64,000 nt of DNA, taken from Mycobacterium sp. (GTDB taxonomy: Bacteria > Actinomycetota > Actinomycetes > Mycobacteriales > Mycobacteriaceae). Under the pieces are notes generated by a model. The model was given only the letters and a program-made list of their open reading frames with translations. It did no database searches and was not told the DNA's origin. The DNA lies in contig NZ_JASBVP010000013.1 in NCBI RefSeq assembly GCF_029961025.1, positions 62,001-126,000 of the forward strand. Direction: 5' to 3'. Both the position numbers and the translations under genes were made by a program. Below, one piece after another: positions 10,330-21,207 of the stretch (position 1 is the stretch's first letter; the number at the start of each line of letters is the position of its first letter).

Positions 10330-11982
10330 ATGGCAGAGTTGACAATCTCCGCGGATGAGATTCAGGGTGCGATCGAGGAATACGTTAGTTCCTTTACCTC
10401 AGACGCTACCCGCGAGGAGGTCGGCACGGTCATCGATGCCGGGGACGGCATCGCCCATATCGAGGGGTTACCGTCGGTGATGACCCAAGAGCTGCTTGAG
10501 TTCCCGGGCGGAATCCTTGGGGTGGCGCTCAACCTCGACGAGCACAGCGTCGGGGCGGTGATCCTCGGGGATTTCGAGCAGATCGAAGAAGGCCAGCAGG
10601 TCAAACGCACCGGAGAAGTGTTATCGGTCCCGGTCGGCGATGCGTTCCTCGGCCGGGTGATCAATCCGCTCGGGCAGCCGATCGACGGTGGCGGGGACAT
10701 CGACGCCCAGGCTCGGCGCGCACTGGAAGTCCAGGCGCCGTCGGTGGTGCAGCGTCAAAGTGTCAAAGAACCACTGCAGACCGGTATCAAGGCCATCGAC
10801 TCGATGACGCCGATCGGTCGCGGGCAGCGTCAGCTGATCATCGGCGACCGCAAGACGGGCAAGACCGCGGTCTGCGTTGACACCATCCTTAATCAGCGGA
10901 AGAACTGGGAAAGTGGAGATCCCAAACTGCAGGTGCGATGTGTGTACGTCGCGATCGGGCAGAAGGGCACCACGATCGCCGCGGTGCGCCGGGCTTTGCA
11001 AGAGGGCGGCGCTATGGACTACACCACAATTGTCGCCGCGCCCGCATCGGAATCCGCTGGCTTCAAATGGCTCGCTCCTTACACCGGTTCAGCGATCGGC
11101 CAGCACTGGATGTACGAGGGCAAGCATGTGCTGATCGTCTTCGACGACCTGACCAAACAGGCGGAAGCCTACCGTGCGATTTCGCTGTTGCTGCGGCGCC
11201 CGCCCGGCCGGGAAGCCTATCCCGGCGACGTGTTCTATTTGCACTCGCGTTTGCTGGAGCGCTGCGCGAAGCTCTCCGACGAGCTCGGTGGGGGTTCGCT
11301 GACCGGGCTGCCGATCATTGAGACCAAGGCCAACGACATTTCCGCCTACATCCCCACCAACGTGATCTCCATCACCGATGGCCAGTGCTTTTTGGAGACC
11401 GATTTGTTCAACCAGGGCGTGCGCCCAGCGATCAACGTCGGGGTGTCGGTGTCCCGGGTGGGCGGTAATGCGCAGATCAAAGCGATGAAAGACGTCGCAG
11501 GGTCGCTGCGCCTGGATCTCTCGCAGTATCGCGAACTCGAAGCCTTCGCCGCCTTCGCTTCCGATCTAGATGCCACGTCCAAGGCGCAGTTGGAGCGCGG
11601 CGCCAGGCTGGTCGAGCTGCTCAAACAACCCCAGTACCAGCCGATGCCCGTCGAGGAGCAGGTGGTGTCGATCTTTTTGGGCACGGCCGGCCATCTGGAC
11701 TCGGTGCCCGTCGAAGATGTCAGTCGCTTCGAAACCGAGTTCCTGGATCATATGCGTGCCTCTGAACAGGAAATCCTCAGGGAGCTCAGGGAATCGCAGA
11801 AGCTCACCGATGAGCTCCGTGACAGGCTGACCGAGGTGGTCAATCACTTCAAGAAAGGGTTTGCTCCCACGGGCGGTGGCTCGGTGGTCCCGGAGGAGCA
11901 CGTCGAAGCCCTTGACGAAGAAAAGCTGGGTAAAGAAGCGGTACAGGTCCGCAAGCCGCCGCCGCCGAAGAAGAAGAAGTAG
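10330..11982 (+). CDS. atpA: F1Fo ATP synthase subunit alpha
   Basis: 550-residue F1 subunit with non-catalytic nucleotide sites. Walker A is GDRKTGKT and the alpha/beta signature [14 protein letters not shown] is present. The C-terminus carries the extra segment of about 35 residues seen only in mycobacterial alpha ([16 protein letters not shown] at the very end), known to suppress ATP hydrolysis so that the enzyme works only in the synthesis direction. ATG at 10330 has GGAAGACGAAAG upstream. It is followed by atpG after six bases. Confidence 0.97.
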   Translation: MAELTISADEIQGAIEEYVSSFTSDATREEVGTVIDAGDGIAHIEGLPSVMTQELLEFPGGILGVALNLDEHSVGAVILGDFEQIEEGQQVKRTGEVLSVPVGDAFLGRVINPLGQPIDGGGDIDAQARRALEVQAPSVVQRQSVKEPLQTGIKAIDSMTPIGRGQRQLIIGDRKTGKTAVCVDTILNQRKNWESGDPKLQVRCVYVAIGQKGTTIAAVRRALQEGGAMDYTTIVAAPASESAGFKWLAPYTGSAIGQHWMYEGKHVLIVFDDLTKQAEAYRAISLLLRRPPGREAYPGDVFYLHSRLLERCAKLSDELGGGSLTGLPIIETKANDISAYIPTNVISITDGQCFLETDLFNQGVRPAINVGVSVSRVGGNAQIKAMKDVAGSLRLDLSQYRELEAFAAFASDLDATSKAQLERGARLVELLKQPQYQPMPVEEQVVSIFLGTAGHLDSVPVEDVSRFETEFLDHMRASEQEILRELRESQKLTDELRDRLTEVVNHFKKGFAPTGGGSVVPEEHVEALDEEKLGKEAVQVRKPPPPKKKK

Positions 11983-11988
11983 TCGACT

Positions 11989-12912
11989 ATGGCTGCCACA
12001 CTCCGCGAATTGCGCGGACGCATCCGCTCCGCCGGTTCGATCAAGAAGATCACCAAGGCCCAAGAGCTGATCGCAACGTCACGCATAGCCAGGGCGCAGT
12101 CCCGGCTCGCGGCCGCCAGGCCGTACGCGTTTGAAATCACTCGCATGCTTACCACGCTGGCTGCCGAATCCGCGCTGGACCATCCGCTCTTGGTCGAGCG
12201 CCCTGAGCCAAAACGGGCGGGCGTCCTAGTGGTGTCGTCCGACCGTGGCCTGTGCGGTGCCTATAACGCCAACATTTTTCGCCGCGCCGAGGAGCTGTTC
12301 TCCTTGCTCCGACAGGAAGGCAAGACTCCGGTACTGTACGTGGTTGGTCGCAAAGCGTTGGGTTACTACACTTTCCGGAATTGGGACATTACCGAGTCGT
12401 GGGCAGGATTCTCCGAGCAGCCCCATTACGAGAATGCCACTGCGATCGCATCCACGCTGGTGGAAACGTTCATGGCCGGAGCCGACGACACCGGGGAGGA
12501 CCCAGGCGCCGATGGCGTCATCGGTGTTGATGAGTTGCACATCGTTTACACCGAATTCAAATCGATGTTGTCACAGTCGGCGGAAGCTCGCCGGATCGCC
12601 CCAATGGTGGTGGAATACGTGGAGGAGGAGATCGGTCCACGCACGCTGTACTCCTTCGAACCGGATGCCACCACGCTCTTTGAGTCACTGTTGCCACGCT
12701 ATCTGACCACCCGGGTCTATGCCGCGCTTTTGGAATCTGCGGCGTCGGAATTGGCATCGCGTCAACGAGCCATGAAGTCTGCTACCGATAATGCCGACGA
12801 CCTCATTAAAGCCTTGACGCTGGAAGCCAACCGTGAACGGCAAGCCCAGATCACCCAGGAAATCAGCGAAATCGTCGGCGGTGCCAATGCACTCGCCGAG
12901 GCCGCAAAGTGA
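11989..12912 (+). CDS. atpG: F1Fo ATP synthase subunit gamma
   Basis: 307-residue central rotor shaft. N-terminal [25 protein letters not shown] and the C-terminal helix ([16 protein letters not shown]) are the coiled-coil shaft ends. A polar insert ([15 protein letters not shown], around residue 160) is the mycobacterial gamma-loop absent from most bacteria; it has been linked to coupling and to latent ATPase activity and is considered a drug target. Order and spacing match the standard operon. Confidence 0.96.
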   Translation: MAATLRELRGRIRSAGSIKKITKAQELIATSRIARAQSRLAAARPYAFEITRMLTTLAAESALDHPLLVERPEPKRAGVLVVSSDRGLCGAYNANIFRRAEELFSLLRQEGKTPVLYVVGRKALGYYTFRNWDITESWAGFSEQPHYENATAIASTLVETFMAGADDTGEDPGADGVIGVDELHIVYTEFKSMLSQSAEARRIAPMVVEYVEEEIGPRTLYSFEPDATTLFESLLPRYLTTRVYAALLESAASELASRQRAMKSATDNADDLIKALTLEANRERQAQITQEISEIVGGANALAEAAK

Positions 12913-12926
12913 ACTCCCATCGATAG

Positions 12927-14405
<1,479 letters not shown>

Positions 14406-14432
14406 TCTCACCATGACGAAAGGTGATGCGGC

Positions 14433-14801
14433 ATGGCTGAAATGGATGTCGACATCGTCGACGTCGACCGGAAGATGTGGTCCGGTCGGGCTACATTCAT
14501 CTTCACTCGCACCACCGTCGGCGAGATCGGCATCATGCCCCGTCATATCCCGTTAGTGGCACAGCTCGTCGAAGATGCCATGGTGCGGGTCGAGCGTGAG
14601 GGCCAGGAGGACTTGCGTATCGCGACACATGGCGGATATTTGACGGTAACCGAAGACGGGGGTGTCATCATCCTCGCCGAATCAGCGGAGTTCGCTTCGG
14701 AGATCGATGAGGCTACCGCCAGACATGACGCCCAGTCCGGGGATCCCAGGATTGCAGCTCGGGGACGGGCGAGGTTGCGCGCCTTGGGCGTACTCGAATA
14801 A
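14433..14801 (+). CDS. atpC: F1Fo ATP synthase subunit epsilon
   Basis: 122 residues, close to the 121 of M. tuberculosis. N-terminal beta-sandwich ([27 protein letters not shown]) and a short C-terminal helical part. The C-terminal domain is shorter than in E. coli, a mycobacterial trait. It is the last enzyme subunit of the operon; the DUF2550 gene follows after 14 bases. Confidence 0.95.
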   Translation: MAEMDVDIVDVDRKMWSGRATFIFTRTTVGEIGIMPRHIPLVAQLVEDAMVRVEREGQEDLRIATHGGYLTVTEDGGVIILAESAEFASEIDEATARHDAQSGDPRIAARGRARLRALGVLE

Positions 14802-14815
14802 GCCAGCCGCAGCCG

Positions 14816-15259
14816 ATGAGCGCGCCCATGATCGCAGTGGCCGTGCTGGCCGCCGTGTTGTTGCTAATCGTCGTTGCGCTGAGCTATCGGTTGTGGAAGT
14901 TGCGCCAGGGCGGGATTGCGGCGATCATGCGGGATATCCCCGCGGTCGAGGGCCACGGGTGGCGGCACGGTGTCGTTCGTTATCACGGCGGGGAGGCAGT
15001 GTTTTACCGGCTTTCCAGTGTCCGTTTGTGGCCCGATCGCCGGCTTAGCAGGCGGGGAATCGAGGTTGTTTCGCGGCGGTCGCCGCGAGGCGACGAGTTC
15101 GACATCATGACCGACGAAATCGTAGTTTTAGAGCTGCGCGACACCACGCAGGTTCGCCGGAGTGGTTATGAGATCGCATTGGACCGTGGAGCATTGACCG
15201 CGTTTTTGTCGTGGCTGGAATCCCGCCCTTCGCCGCGCGCACGCAGAAGCAGTGCGTGA
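14816..15259 (+). CDS. DUF2550 family membrane-anchored protein
   Basis: 147 residues with one N-terminal membrane helix (about residues 5-24, IAVAVLAAVLLLIVVALSY) and a basic cytoplasmic part rich in Arg. It corresponds to Rv1312, conserved at the end of actinobacterial ATP synthase operons, and is probably co-transcribed with atpC. Function is unknown; position suggests a link to ATP synthase or to the nearby cell wall gene murA. Its stop faces the stop of the adenosyltransferase 12 bases away. Confidence 0.85.
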   Translation: MSAPMIAVAVLAAVLLLIVVALSYRLWKLRQGGIAAIMRDIPAVEGHGWRHGVVRYHGGEAVFYRLSSVRLWPDRRLSRRGIEVVSRRSPRGDEFDIMTDEIVVLELRDTTQVRRSGYEIALDRGALTAFLSWLESRPSPRARRSSA

Positions 15260-15271
15260 TCGGCGGGGTGT

Positions 15272-15865
15272 TCAGGTCTCGGGCCGCGTTGTCGGCGTGG
15301 CAGCGCCGGGTTGCCACAGTACATCGCCGCCCGAGTTCGCCCGCCGTGCCAGAATAAACAGCAGATCCGAGAGACGGTTCAGATACCTGGCCGGCATTGC
15401 ACTTACGGTTTCCGGGTAGGCTTCGATCGCGGCCCACGCTGAGCGCTCAGCACGGCGAACGATGGTGCGGGCGAAGTGCAGTAAGGCTGAGAGCGCTGAT
15501 CCACCGGGTAGCACAAAAGAATTCAGTGCGGGCAAGTCTGCGTTGTGTTCGTCACACCATTTCTCGAGCCGCTCGATGTAGGGCTGAGTGATTCGCAAGG
15601 GCGGCGACTTTGGATCCTTAACGACCGGGGTGGAAAGGTCCGCTCCGGCGTCGAACAAGTCATTCTGTACCTGCTGAAGCACATGCATGACTTGCTGGTC
15701 GGGGTTTCCGAGCGCGAGCGCGAGGCCGATCGCTGCGTTCGCCTCGTCGCAGTCTGCGTACGCCGCCAACCGAACGTCCGTCTTGGCGATCCGGGAGAAA
15801 TCACTTAAGCCGGTGGTACCGTCATCGCCGGTACGCGTATAAATGCGCGTCAAGTGTACAGCCAT
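15272..15865 (-). CDS. Cob(I)alamin adenosyltransferase, PduO type
   Basis: 197 residues, orthologue of Rv1314c. It transfers the 5'-deoxyadenosyl group of ATP to cob(I)alamin to make adenosylcobalamin, the cofactor of methylmalonyl-CoA mutase. Motifs: N-terminal ATP-binding TRTGDDGTTGLSDFSRIAKTD, then AYADCDEANAAIG, and the C-terminal RARxxAR-like segment TIVRRAERSAW plus YLNRLSDLLFILAR. It is transcribed towards the ATP synthase operon and diverges from murA. No IS1557 (Rv1313c in M. tuberculosis) lies beside it. Confidence 0.93.
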   Translation of the reverse strand: MAVHLTRIYTRTGDDGTTGLSDFSRIAKTDVRLAAYADCDEANAAIGLALALGNPDQQVMHVLQQVQNDLFDAGADLSTPVVKDPKSPPLRITQPYIERLEKWCDEHNADLPALNSFVLPGGSALSALLHFARTIVRRAERSAWAAIEAYPETVSAMPARYLNRLSDLLFILARRANSGGDVLWQPGAATPTTRPET

Positions 15866-15934
15866 ACGTCAAACGGTACCGGCCGGTGACCGGGCTGACT
15901 GACAGGGCGATACCCTCTCGCTAAACTAACCCGA

Positions 15935-17224
15935 GTGGCTGAGCGTTTCGTGGTTACCGGCGGCAATCGGTTGTCGGGCGAAGTTGCGGTCGGTGGCGCC
16001 AAGAACAGTGTGCTGAAGCTGATGGCCGCGGCGTTGTTGGCCGAGGGCACCACCACGATCACCAACTGCCCCGACATCCTCGACGTCCCGTTGATGGCGG
16101 AAGTACTGCGCGGGCTCGGCGCCCAGGTGGAACTGGCTGGCGACACCGTCCGAATCACTTCTCCGGATGAACCCAAATATGATGCCGACTTCGCTGCGGT
16201 GCGGCAGTTCCGCGCCTCGGTCTGCGTGCTGGGACCGCTGGTCGCCCGGTGCAGACGGGCCAAGGTTGCTCTGCCCGGGGGCGATGCGATCGGCTCGCGT
16301 CCGCTCGACATGCACCAGGCCGGCCTCCGCCAACTGGGTGCCAACTGCAATATCGAGCACGGTTGCGTCGTGGCTCAGGCGGACACCCTGCGCGGCACAG
16401 AGATTCAACTCGAGTTCCCCTCGGTGGGGGCTACCGAGAACATCCTGATGGCAGCCGTCCTGGCCGAGGGTGTCACCACCATTCACAACGCGGCCCGGGA
16501 GCCCGATGTGGTCGATCTCTGCACGATGCTCAACCAGATGGGCGCGAAGGTCCAAGGCGCGGGCTCACCGACGATGACGATTACCGGCGTACCGCGGCTA
16601 TATCCGACCGAGCACCGCGTAATCGGAGACCGCATCGTGGCGGCCACCTGGGGCATCGCCGCGGTGATGACCCGCGGCGACATCACGGTGACCGGGGTTG
16701 ATCCAGCCCACTTGCAGGTGGTGCTGCACAAGCTGCACGACGCCGGTGCCACCGTCACCCAGACCGACGACAGTTTCCGGGTCACGCAGTACGAGCGGCC
16801 GAAGGCGGTCAATGTCGCGACACTGCCGTTCCCCGGGTTCCCCACCGATCTGCAGCCGATGGCGATCGCGTTGGCCTCGATCGCTGACGGAACATCCATG
16901 ATAACCGAGAACGTGTTCGAATCCCGGTTCCGATTCGTCGAGGAGATGATCCGCCTGGGCGCCGATGCGCGCACCGACGGACACCACGCCGTCGTGCGTG
17001 GTCTCCCGCAGCTCTCGAGCGCTCCGGTGTGGAGTTCGGACATCCGTGCAGGTGCCGGCCTGGTGCTTGCGGGGCTGGTCGCCGATGGCGACACCGAGGT
17101 ACACGATGTCTTCCACATCGATCGTGGCTATCCCCGCTTCGTGGAAAACCTCGTCAGCCTTGGTCCAGGCGCCGCGCCTCAAGGACGCCGAACGCGCCGT
17201 CAGCGACCTGCCCATCCCCAGTGA
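15935..17224 (+). CDS. murA: UDP-GlcNAc 1-carboxyvinyltransferase MurA with replaced C-terminal tail
   Basis: First committed step of peptidoglycan synthesis: adds enolpyruvate from PEP to UDP-GlcNAc. GTG start; [24 protein letters not shown] contains the Lys/Asn of the active site. The loop position usually holding the fosfomycin-reactive Cys is Asp ([11 protein letters not shown]), as in other mycobacteria, which explains natural fosfomycin resistance. The protein follows its relatives to FVENLVSLG (residue ~410, nt 17164). Then the native end of about nine residues is gone, replaced by 19 residues ([19 protein letters not shown]) that are antisense of an RNase Z gene. The body is complete, and murA is normally essential, so it is presumably still active. 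The rrnA operon that usually follows is missing. Confidence 0.93.
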   Translation: MAERFVVTGGNRLSGEVAVGGAKNSVLKLMAAALLAEGTTTITNCPDILDVPLMAEVLRGLGAQVELAGDTVRITSPDEPKYDADFAAVRQFRASVCVLGPLVARCRRAKVALPGGDAIGSRPLDMHQAGLRQLGANCNIEHGCVVAQADTLRGTEIQLEFPSVGATENILMAAVLAEGVTTIHNAAREPDVVDLCTMLNQMGAKVQGAGSPTMTITGVPRLYPTEHRVIGDRIVAATWGIAAVMTRGDITVTGVDPAHLQVVLHKLHDAGATVTQTDDSFRVTQYERPKAVNVATLPFPGFPTDLQPMAIALASIADGTSMITENVFESRFRFVEEMIRLGADARTDGHHAVVRGLPQLSSAPVWSSDIRAGAGLVLAGLVADGDTEVHDVFHIDRGYPRFVENLVSLGPGAAPQGRRTRRQRPAHPQ

Positions 17225-17582
17225 GCGGCTGCTCGCGCAGGTCGACGACGTCGTAGAAAGCGCAGGCGTGACGCAGCCGCGCGAAGAATTCCCGGCCCGA
17301 CGCGGGAAAGTGCGCCGATATCGGGTGTTGCACCCGGTCCAGGGACAGGCGCTGCACGATGCCGGGCACACCAAGACAGTGGTCACCGTGGAAATGGCTG
17401 AGGCACAGCCGGGTCACGCTGGTCGCCGGGATACCGGCCAGCGTCAGTTGCCGCTGGCTTCCCTCGCCTGGATCGAACAACAGCCCCTCACCGTCCCAGC
17501 GCAGCAGGTATCCGTTCTGGTTGCGACGACGGGTGGGCACCTGACTGGCGGTACCGAGCACGATCAGCTCCCGGATCGACAC
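17154..17582 (-). pseudogene. Ribonuclease Z / MBL-fold protein, 3' half lost
   Basis: 142 residues starting MSIRELIVLGTASQVPTRRR. It resembles actinobacterial RNase Z-type tRNA 3'-processing enzymes of about 300 residues. The metal-binding motif SHFHGDHCLG is intact. The match stops at [10 protein letters not shown], and the TGA stop is supplied by the antisense strand of murA. The second half, with the remaining metal-binding His/Asp residues and exosite, is missing, so it should be inactive. Its end marks the left edge of the inserted block. Confidence 0.85.
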
Positions 17583-17681
17583 CTATCGAGACTACGGTCC
17601 ACCGCGGCGTCGGGGGCGTCGGGATGACGGGTTCTGGCAACCGCTTTCCCGCCGTCGGCACCGACAGCGGCCCGAGCCCCC

Positions 17682-17701
17682 AATGTGACTTTGGGCCACG
17701 G
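17682..17701. promoter_or_regulatory. Weak DosR-like box upstream of phoU and RNase Z remnant
   Basis: AATGTGACTTTGGGCCACGG matches the central GACTWW and GGCC parts of the DosR consensus TTSGGGACTWWAGTCCCSAA but not its ends. It lies 156 bases before the phoU start and 100 bases before the RNase Z start, which is far for an activator site. I list it because three better boxes occur in the same block. Confidence 0.25.
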
Positions 17702-17856
17702 CGGCGGTGACCTGCGGCCCTGCCGGTGAACCGACCGTCAGCGCATGATCACAACCGGCGTGCAGGAAGGAGGCAGGCAATGCGAGCCCGGCCAGGGGAT
17801 GTGGTTATCCGGAATAGGTATGCCTGGTGATGCCGACGTGACCGGCGGGTGAGCAG

Positions 17857-18525
17857 ATGCGGCCCGCCTATCGTGAGCAGCTGGCCGAGCTGAGCGGACA
17901 GTTGGCGCAGATGTGCGAACTGGCCGGTGTGGCCATGGAACGCGCGACTCACGCGTTGTTGCAGGCCGATCTGGTGCTGGCCGAGCAGGTGATCAGCGAC
18001 CACGAGAAGATTGCTGCAATCAGCGCGCGCGCCGAGAAGAAAGCGTTCCTGTTGCTGGCCCTGCAGGCCCCGGTCGCCGGTGACCTGCGGGCGATCGTCA
18101 GTTCGATTCAAAACGTCGCCGAACTCGAACGGATGGGGGGGTTGGCGTTGCACGTCGCCAAGATCGTCCGGCGCCGTCACCCACAACACGCTCTTCCGGA
18201 AGAGGTCAACGGATACTTCGCAGAGATGGGCCGATTAGCGGTCGAGTTGGCGGCCGAGGCCCAGGAAGTGTTGCTGTCCGGGGATCCGGACAAAGCCGCC
18301 CGAATCCGCCGAGAAGATGACGCGATGGATGATTTGCATCGGCAGCTATTCGCGGTCTTGATGGACCGCCGCTGGAAACATGGTGTGGAGGCGGCCGTGG
18401 ACATGACGCTGCTGGGCAGGTTCTACGAACGCTTCGCTGACCACGCTGTGAACGTGGCCCGCCGCGTGATCTTCCAGGCGACCGGAACACATCCCAACGA
18501 CGAAACCCGGTTCAGCGCCGGCTGA
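17857..18525 (+). CDS. phoU: PhoU-family phosphate regulator (PhoY2-like)
   Basis: 222 residues with the two three-helix PhoU repeats. Sequence closely resembles mycobacterial PhoY2 ([77 protein letters not shown]). PhoU proteins link the Pst phosphate transporter to the SenX3-RegX3 two-component system and have been tied to persister formation. Metal-binding ExxxD-type positions in each repeat look intact. No pst genes are nearby, so this copy is outside its usual setting and is likely a second PhoY paralogue carried by the inserted block. A 9-bp stem-loop overlaps its stop. Confidence 0.92.
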   Translation: MRPAYREQLAELSGQLAQMCELAGVAMERATHALLQADLVLAEQVISDHEKIAAISARAEKKAFLLLALQAPVAGDLRAIVSSIQNVAELERMGGLALHVAKIVRRRHPQHALPEEVNGYFAEMGRLAVELAAEAQEVLLSGDPDKAARIRREDDAMDDLHRQLFAVLMDRRWKHGVEAAVDMTLLGRFYERFADHAVNVARRVIFQATGTHPNDETRFSAG

Positions 18526-18529
18526 ACCG
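18508..18529 (+). terminator. Stem-loop at the end of phoU
   Basis: CGGTTCAGC and GCTGAACCG pair perfectly over 9 bp around the loop GCCG, spanning the phoU stop codon. A second, shorter hairpin follows at 18540-18557 (GCGGGT/ACCCGC, loop of six). Neither has a U-tract, as is usual for mycobacterial terminators. The placement between convergent phoU and the capA-like gene supports a terminator role. Confidence 0.5.
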
Positions 18530-18637
18530 CTCCGCCACTGCGGGTGGCGCTACCCGCCGACAACCAAGCGACAAGCCGGCCACGGCAAGTCAGTCAACAG
18601 TTGGGATGGCAAGCAAGCCCGATCGTTTAGGCCGGCC

Positions 18638-19801
18638 TCAGCTGCCGGCATCTGCCGGGCTCATCTGGGGCCGGGTGGTGCTGCTCAGGGGCATGACTTC
18701 CAGCAGGTCGTCGGGTCGCGCCACGACGCGGATCCCGAACCGGCGACTGGTGCGCTCCACGGTGGCGCGAAGCCACTCGGTGTCGGTCTGCGAGGCGCGC
18801 TCAAGCCGGATCCGCCGTACCCGCAACGGGATCAACCGCAGCGAGACCAATTCACCGCTGGCCGGATCGGTACTGGTCAAATACAGCAGGCCGAGATCAC
18901 CGCGGAATGACTCGTGTCCGCCGATGCCCTCGTAATCATTGATGACGTCGCCGCAGCCGTACAGGATCGGTTTGCCGCGGTATATCTCGATGGGCCTGGG
19001 GTGGTGTGAGGAATGCCCGTGAACTATGTCCACGCCGGCATCGATGAGCCGGTGCGCGAACCCGATTTCGTCCGGTGTGACGGCGTAGCCCCAGTTGGGC
19101 CCCCAATGCACGGAAACGATCGCCACGTCGCCGTCACGCTTGTGCGCGAGCACCCCTGCCGCCACGTCGTCGGCGACCCGGCTTGACAGGTCCCGGACCA
19201 ACCACACCCCGGCCCGGTCGCGCTGTGCGGCCCACGACTCGGGAACGCCGGACGATTTCGTCGCCACCGAGCCGACGAGCACCCGGTGTCCACCGGGAAC
19301 CGTCACCGCCGCCGGGCGGCGCGCGATGAGCTGATCGGCTCCCGCCCCGGCAGCCTGGATTCCTGGCGGGGTGAGGGCCAAGATCGTATCGGCTAACCCT
19401 TGATAGCCGAAATCGAGAATGTGGTTGTTGGCCAGGGCGCACACGTCGGGCCGAAACACCGTGAGCACCGGCAGGTTGTCGGGGTGCATTCGATAGCACA
19501 CCGTTTTGTGCTCGGCGAACTCGCCATCGGCGGTGATCGTTGTTTCCAGGTTGATCACGCGAACATCGGGTGCAACATCGTCAAGGAGCGCCAGTACGTC
19601 ACCCCAGGGCCAGCTCCAATCCACCGGACGGGGAATCGGCCCGTTCGCTCGCTCGGCGAGGTGAACATACTCTCGCGCATCCCGCACGTACGGCTCGCGC
19701 AAGTACGGGTCACCGGGGTGCGCCAAAATCTGATCGACGCCGCGCCCGAGCATGACGTCGCCACCCAGCAGCACTGTGATCATCGCGGGTTCACCTGCCA
19801 C
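18638..19801 (-). CDS. CapA-family metallophosphoesterase-like protein (Rv0574c orthologue)
   Basis: 387 residues beginning MAGEPAMITVLLGGDVMLGRG. It belongs to the PgsA/CapA family, named for poly-gamma-glutamate capsule synthesis, with a calcineurin-like phosphoesterase fold. Conserved features are GGDVMLGRGVDQ, INLETTIT, ALANNHILDFGYQG, VSVHWGPNWG, HGHSSHHPRPIEIYRGKPILYGCGD. It aligns along its whole length with Rv0574c, a DosR-regulon gene of M. tuberculosis. There is no clear signal peptide. A DosR-like box lies 100 bases upstream in the gap shared with the divergent hrp1-like gene. The actual substrate in mycobacteria is unknown. Confidence 0.88.
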   Translation of the reverse strand: MAGEPAMITVLLGGDVMLGRGVDQILAHPGDPYLREPYVRDAREYVHLAERANGPIPRPVDWSWPWGDVLALLDDVAPDVRVINLETTITADGEFAEHKTVCYRMHPDNLPVLTVFRPDVCALANNHILDFGYQGLADTILALTPPGIQAAGAGADQLIARRPAAVTVPGGHRVLVGSVATKSSGVPESWAAQRDRAGVWLVRDLSSRVADDVAAGVLAHKRDGDVAIVSVHWGPNWGYAVTPDEIGFAHRLIDAGVDIVHGHSSHHPRPIEIYRGKPILYGCGDVINDYEGIGGHESFRGDLGLLYLTSTDPASGELVSLRLIPLRVRRIRLERASQTDTEWLRATVERTSRRFGIRVVARPDDLLEVMPLSSTTRPQMSPADAGS

Positions 19802-19900
19802 CCCCGATCACCGCCTCCCATAGGTTAATCGATCGGCCACCTCACTGCCGCCACCTTCGCATCACCCCCGGACGACGGCAACGGCCAAACGTTGGCGGCT

Positions 19901-19920
19901 AAAAGGCCTAATGGCCCTAC
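19901..19920. promoter_or_regulatory. DosR-like box between capA-like and hrp1-like genes
   Basis: AAAAGGCCTAATGGCCCTAC matches the core of the DosR consensus, and its right half (TGGCCCTA) equals that of the known hspX site as I recall it. It lies in the divergent gap, 80 bases before the hrp1-like ATG. A possible -10 (TAGATT, 19941-19946) sits 20 bases downstream, the spacing expected for a DosR-activated promoter. Confidence 0.5.
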
Positions 19921-20000
19921 CACGGCTGAAAACCGGCACCTAGATTATGGGTTGCCGATTCTCAATCACCCAGGCACAGCATGAATTTCAGGAGAACACC

Positions 20001-20417
20001 ATGACGACGGCCAAAGACATCATGCAGCGTGGGGTGACCTATATCGGTGAACATGAGACGATGACCGCCGCGGCCCGGCACATGCGCGACTCGGGTGTGG
20101 GGGCATTGCCGATCTGGGGGGACGACAACCGTCTGCTCGGCATGCTCACCGACCGCGACATTGTCGTCAAATGCATCGCCGTCGGTCGTGATCCCAACAC
20201 CACCACGGCCGGTGAGCTGGCGCAGGGCCGGGTCTATCACATCGGCGGTGAGGCCAGTATCGAACAGATGCTCAGCATGATGGAGGAGCATCAGATCCGG
20301 CGGCTGCCGGTCATCGAAAACCACCGGCTTGTCGGAATCGTCAGTGAAGCCGATATCGCCCGTCATCTCCCCGAGCACGCCATCGCCGAGTTCGTCAAGG
20401 CCATCTACGCACCGTAG
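20001..20417 (+). CDS. hrp1: Hypoxic response protein 1-like CBS-domain protein
   Basis: 138 residues made of two CBS domains, like Rv2626c (Hrp1), one of the most strongly induced DosR-regulon proteins. The ATG at 20001 has AGGAG just upstream and MTTAKDIMQRG matches the relative's start. Conserved stretches are GALPIWGDDNRLLGMLTDRDIVVK in the first domain and MMEEHQIRRLPVIENHRLVGIVSEADIARHLPEHAI in the second. The Cys pair forming disulfides in M. tuberculosis Hrp1 is not obviously preserved. Hrp1 does not bind AMP well and its role is unresolved. Regulation by the box at 19901-19920 is likely. Confidence 0.9.
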   Translation: MTTAKDIMQRGVTYIGEHETMTAAARHMRDSGVGALPIWGDDNRLLGMLTDRDIVVKCIAVGRDPNTTTAGELAQGRVYHIGGEASIEQMLSMMEEHQIRRLPVIENHRLVGIVSEADIARHLPEHAIAEFVKAIYAP

Positions 20418-20509
20418 TAGATAACGTAATAGACGAGTTGTTATCGGGTTGCGCCGCTCAGTCGCCCCGTTGCCGACGGTTCGAGGGCCGCGGCGTCGGG
20501 TCACGGCTA

Positions 20510-20779
20510 TCACGGTGTCCCCGGCGTGGCGCCCACCGGGGCGGGAAAGCGGTCGCTGACCCCGGTGCTGCCGGCTTGCCGGGCGCAGTGCGCAGAGCAG
20601 TAAATCGTCCCCTCGGCCTCTACCCCATGGCCTAGGACCCGACAGCCGCAGTGCGCGCACGTGGGAGCCAATTTCATTGCCGCGCACTCAATGCTGTCGA
20701 AGGTTGCGCTATGGCCATCCACCCAGGTGACGGTGAATGCTTTATCGTAGTCATTGCCGCAGGTAGCGCAGATAGCCAT
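20510..20779 (-). CDS. Small zinc-ribbon / metallothionein-like protein
   Basis: 89 residues, MAICATCGNDYDKAF at the start. Cys/His clusters are CATC near residue 4, ECAAM near 32, CAHCGC near 41 and YCSAHC near 61, giving one or two zinc-ribbon sites. Similar short proteins labelled metallothionein occur widely in mycobacteria beside universal stress protein genes. It lies 18 bases downstream of the USP remnant on the same strand and probably shared its DosR-type promoter. The C-terminal ~20 residues are low-complexity. Function is unknown. Confidence 0.7.
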   Translation of the reverse strand: MAICATCGNDYDKAFTVTWVDGHSATFDSIECAAMKLAPTCAHCGCRVLGHGVEAEGTIYCSAHCARQAGSTGVSDRFPAPVGATPGTP

Positions 20780-20797
20780 CGGAATCGACTCCTTTCC

Positions 20798-21046
20798 TCA
20801 CCGGTAGGGGATCACAAATCCGGGGTTGGTCACGTTCACGGCCCGACCGGCGTTCCGCCGCGCCGTGTCGCCGCGCCGGGTTGCCAGCGCCCGGGTATCG
20901 ATGCGGTTTTGCTCCATGACGCAGAGCAACCGCAACGGGATGTCGGAACCGGCCACCTTCTCGGCGGCCCACCGCGCAGCGCCAACCGCTGTCTGCGACC
21001 CATCGGTGCCAACGACCACCGACGTCGGCGGACCATACTCCATCAT
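20798..21046 (-). pseudogene. Universal stress protein, N-terminal remnant
   Basis: From the Met at 21046, MMEYGPPTSVVVGTDGSQTAVGAARWAAEKVAGSDIPLRLLCVME is the first beta-alpha-beta of a USP domain (PTSVVVGTDGS, then AARWAA). Resemblance ends after about 45 residues and the frame closes at 20798. USPs are 140-300 residues, and the ATP-binding GxxGxxxxxxxxGS motif is absent. A deletion removed the rest, joining the fragment to the zinc-ribbon gene. The promoter-proximal DosR-like box at 21111-21130 is retained. Confidence 0.7.
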
Positions 21047-21110
21047 GTGCGCCCTTGGGCAGTGGTCAACGGGAGAACGCAAAAACGCTATCGAACACGT
21101 CGCAATAGGT

Positions 21111-21130
21111 CAGGAGGCTTTAGTCCTCAC
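21111..21130. promoter_or_regulatory. DosR-like box upstream of the USP remnant
   Basis: CAGGAGGCTTTAGTCCTCAC matches TTSGGGACTWWAGTCCCSAA at about 14 of 20 positions, including the uninterrupted CTTTAGTCC core and its palindromic partner. It lies 65 bases before the remnant's start on the minus strand. Confidence 0.55.
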
Positions 21131-21207
21131 TTGGTGATTCGTTGTTCCTTATTCCGGTGGTCCCTGTCCCGGCGGCCCGCGCTGACGATGGGAGCGCTCG
21201 CAGGGCG

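Noticed and set aside
15866..15934. Transposase or IS remnant beside the adenosyltransferase, as IS1557 in M. tuberculosis
   Set aside because: The gap to murA is only 69 bases and contains no inverted repeats or transposase coding.
17225..17860. Ribosomal RNA operon or its promoter expected after murA
   Set aside because: No 16S-like sequence or rrn antiterminator is visible; the region is occupied by an RNase Z remnant and phoU.
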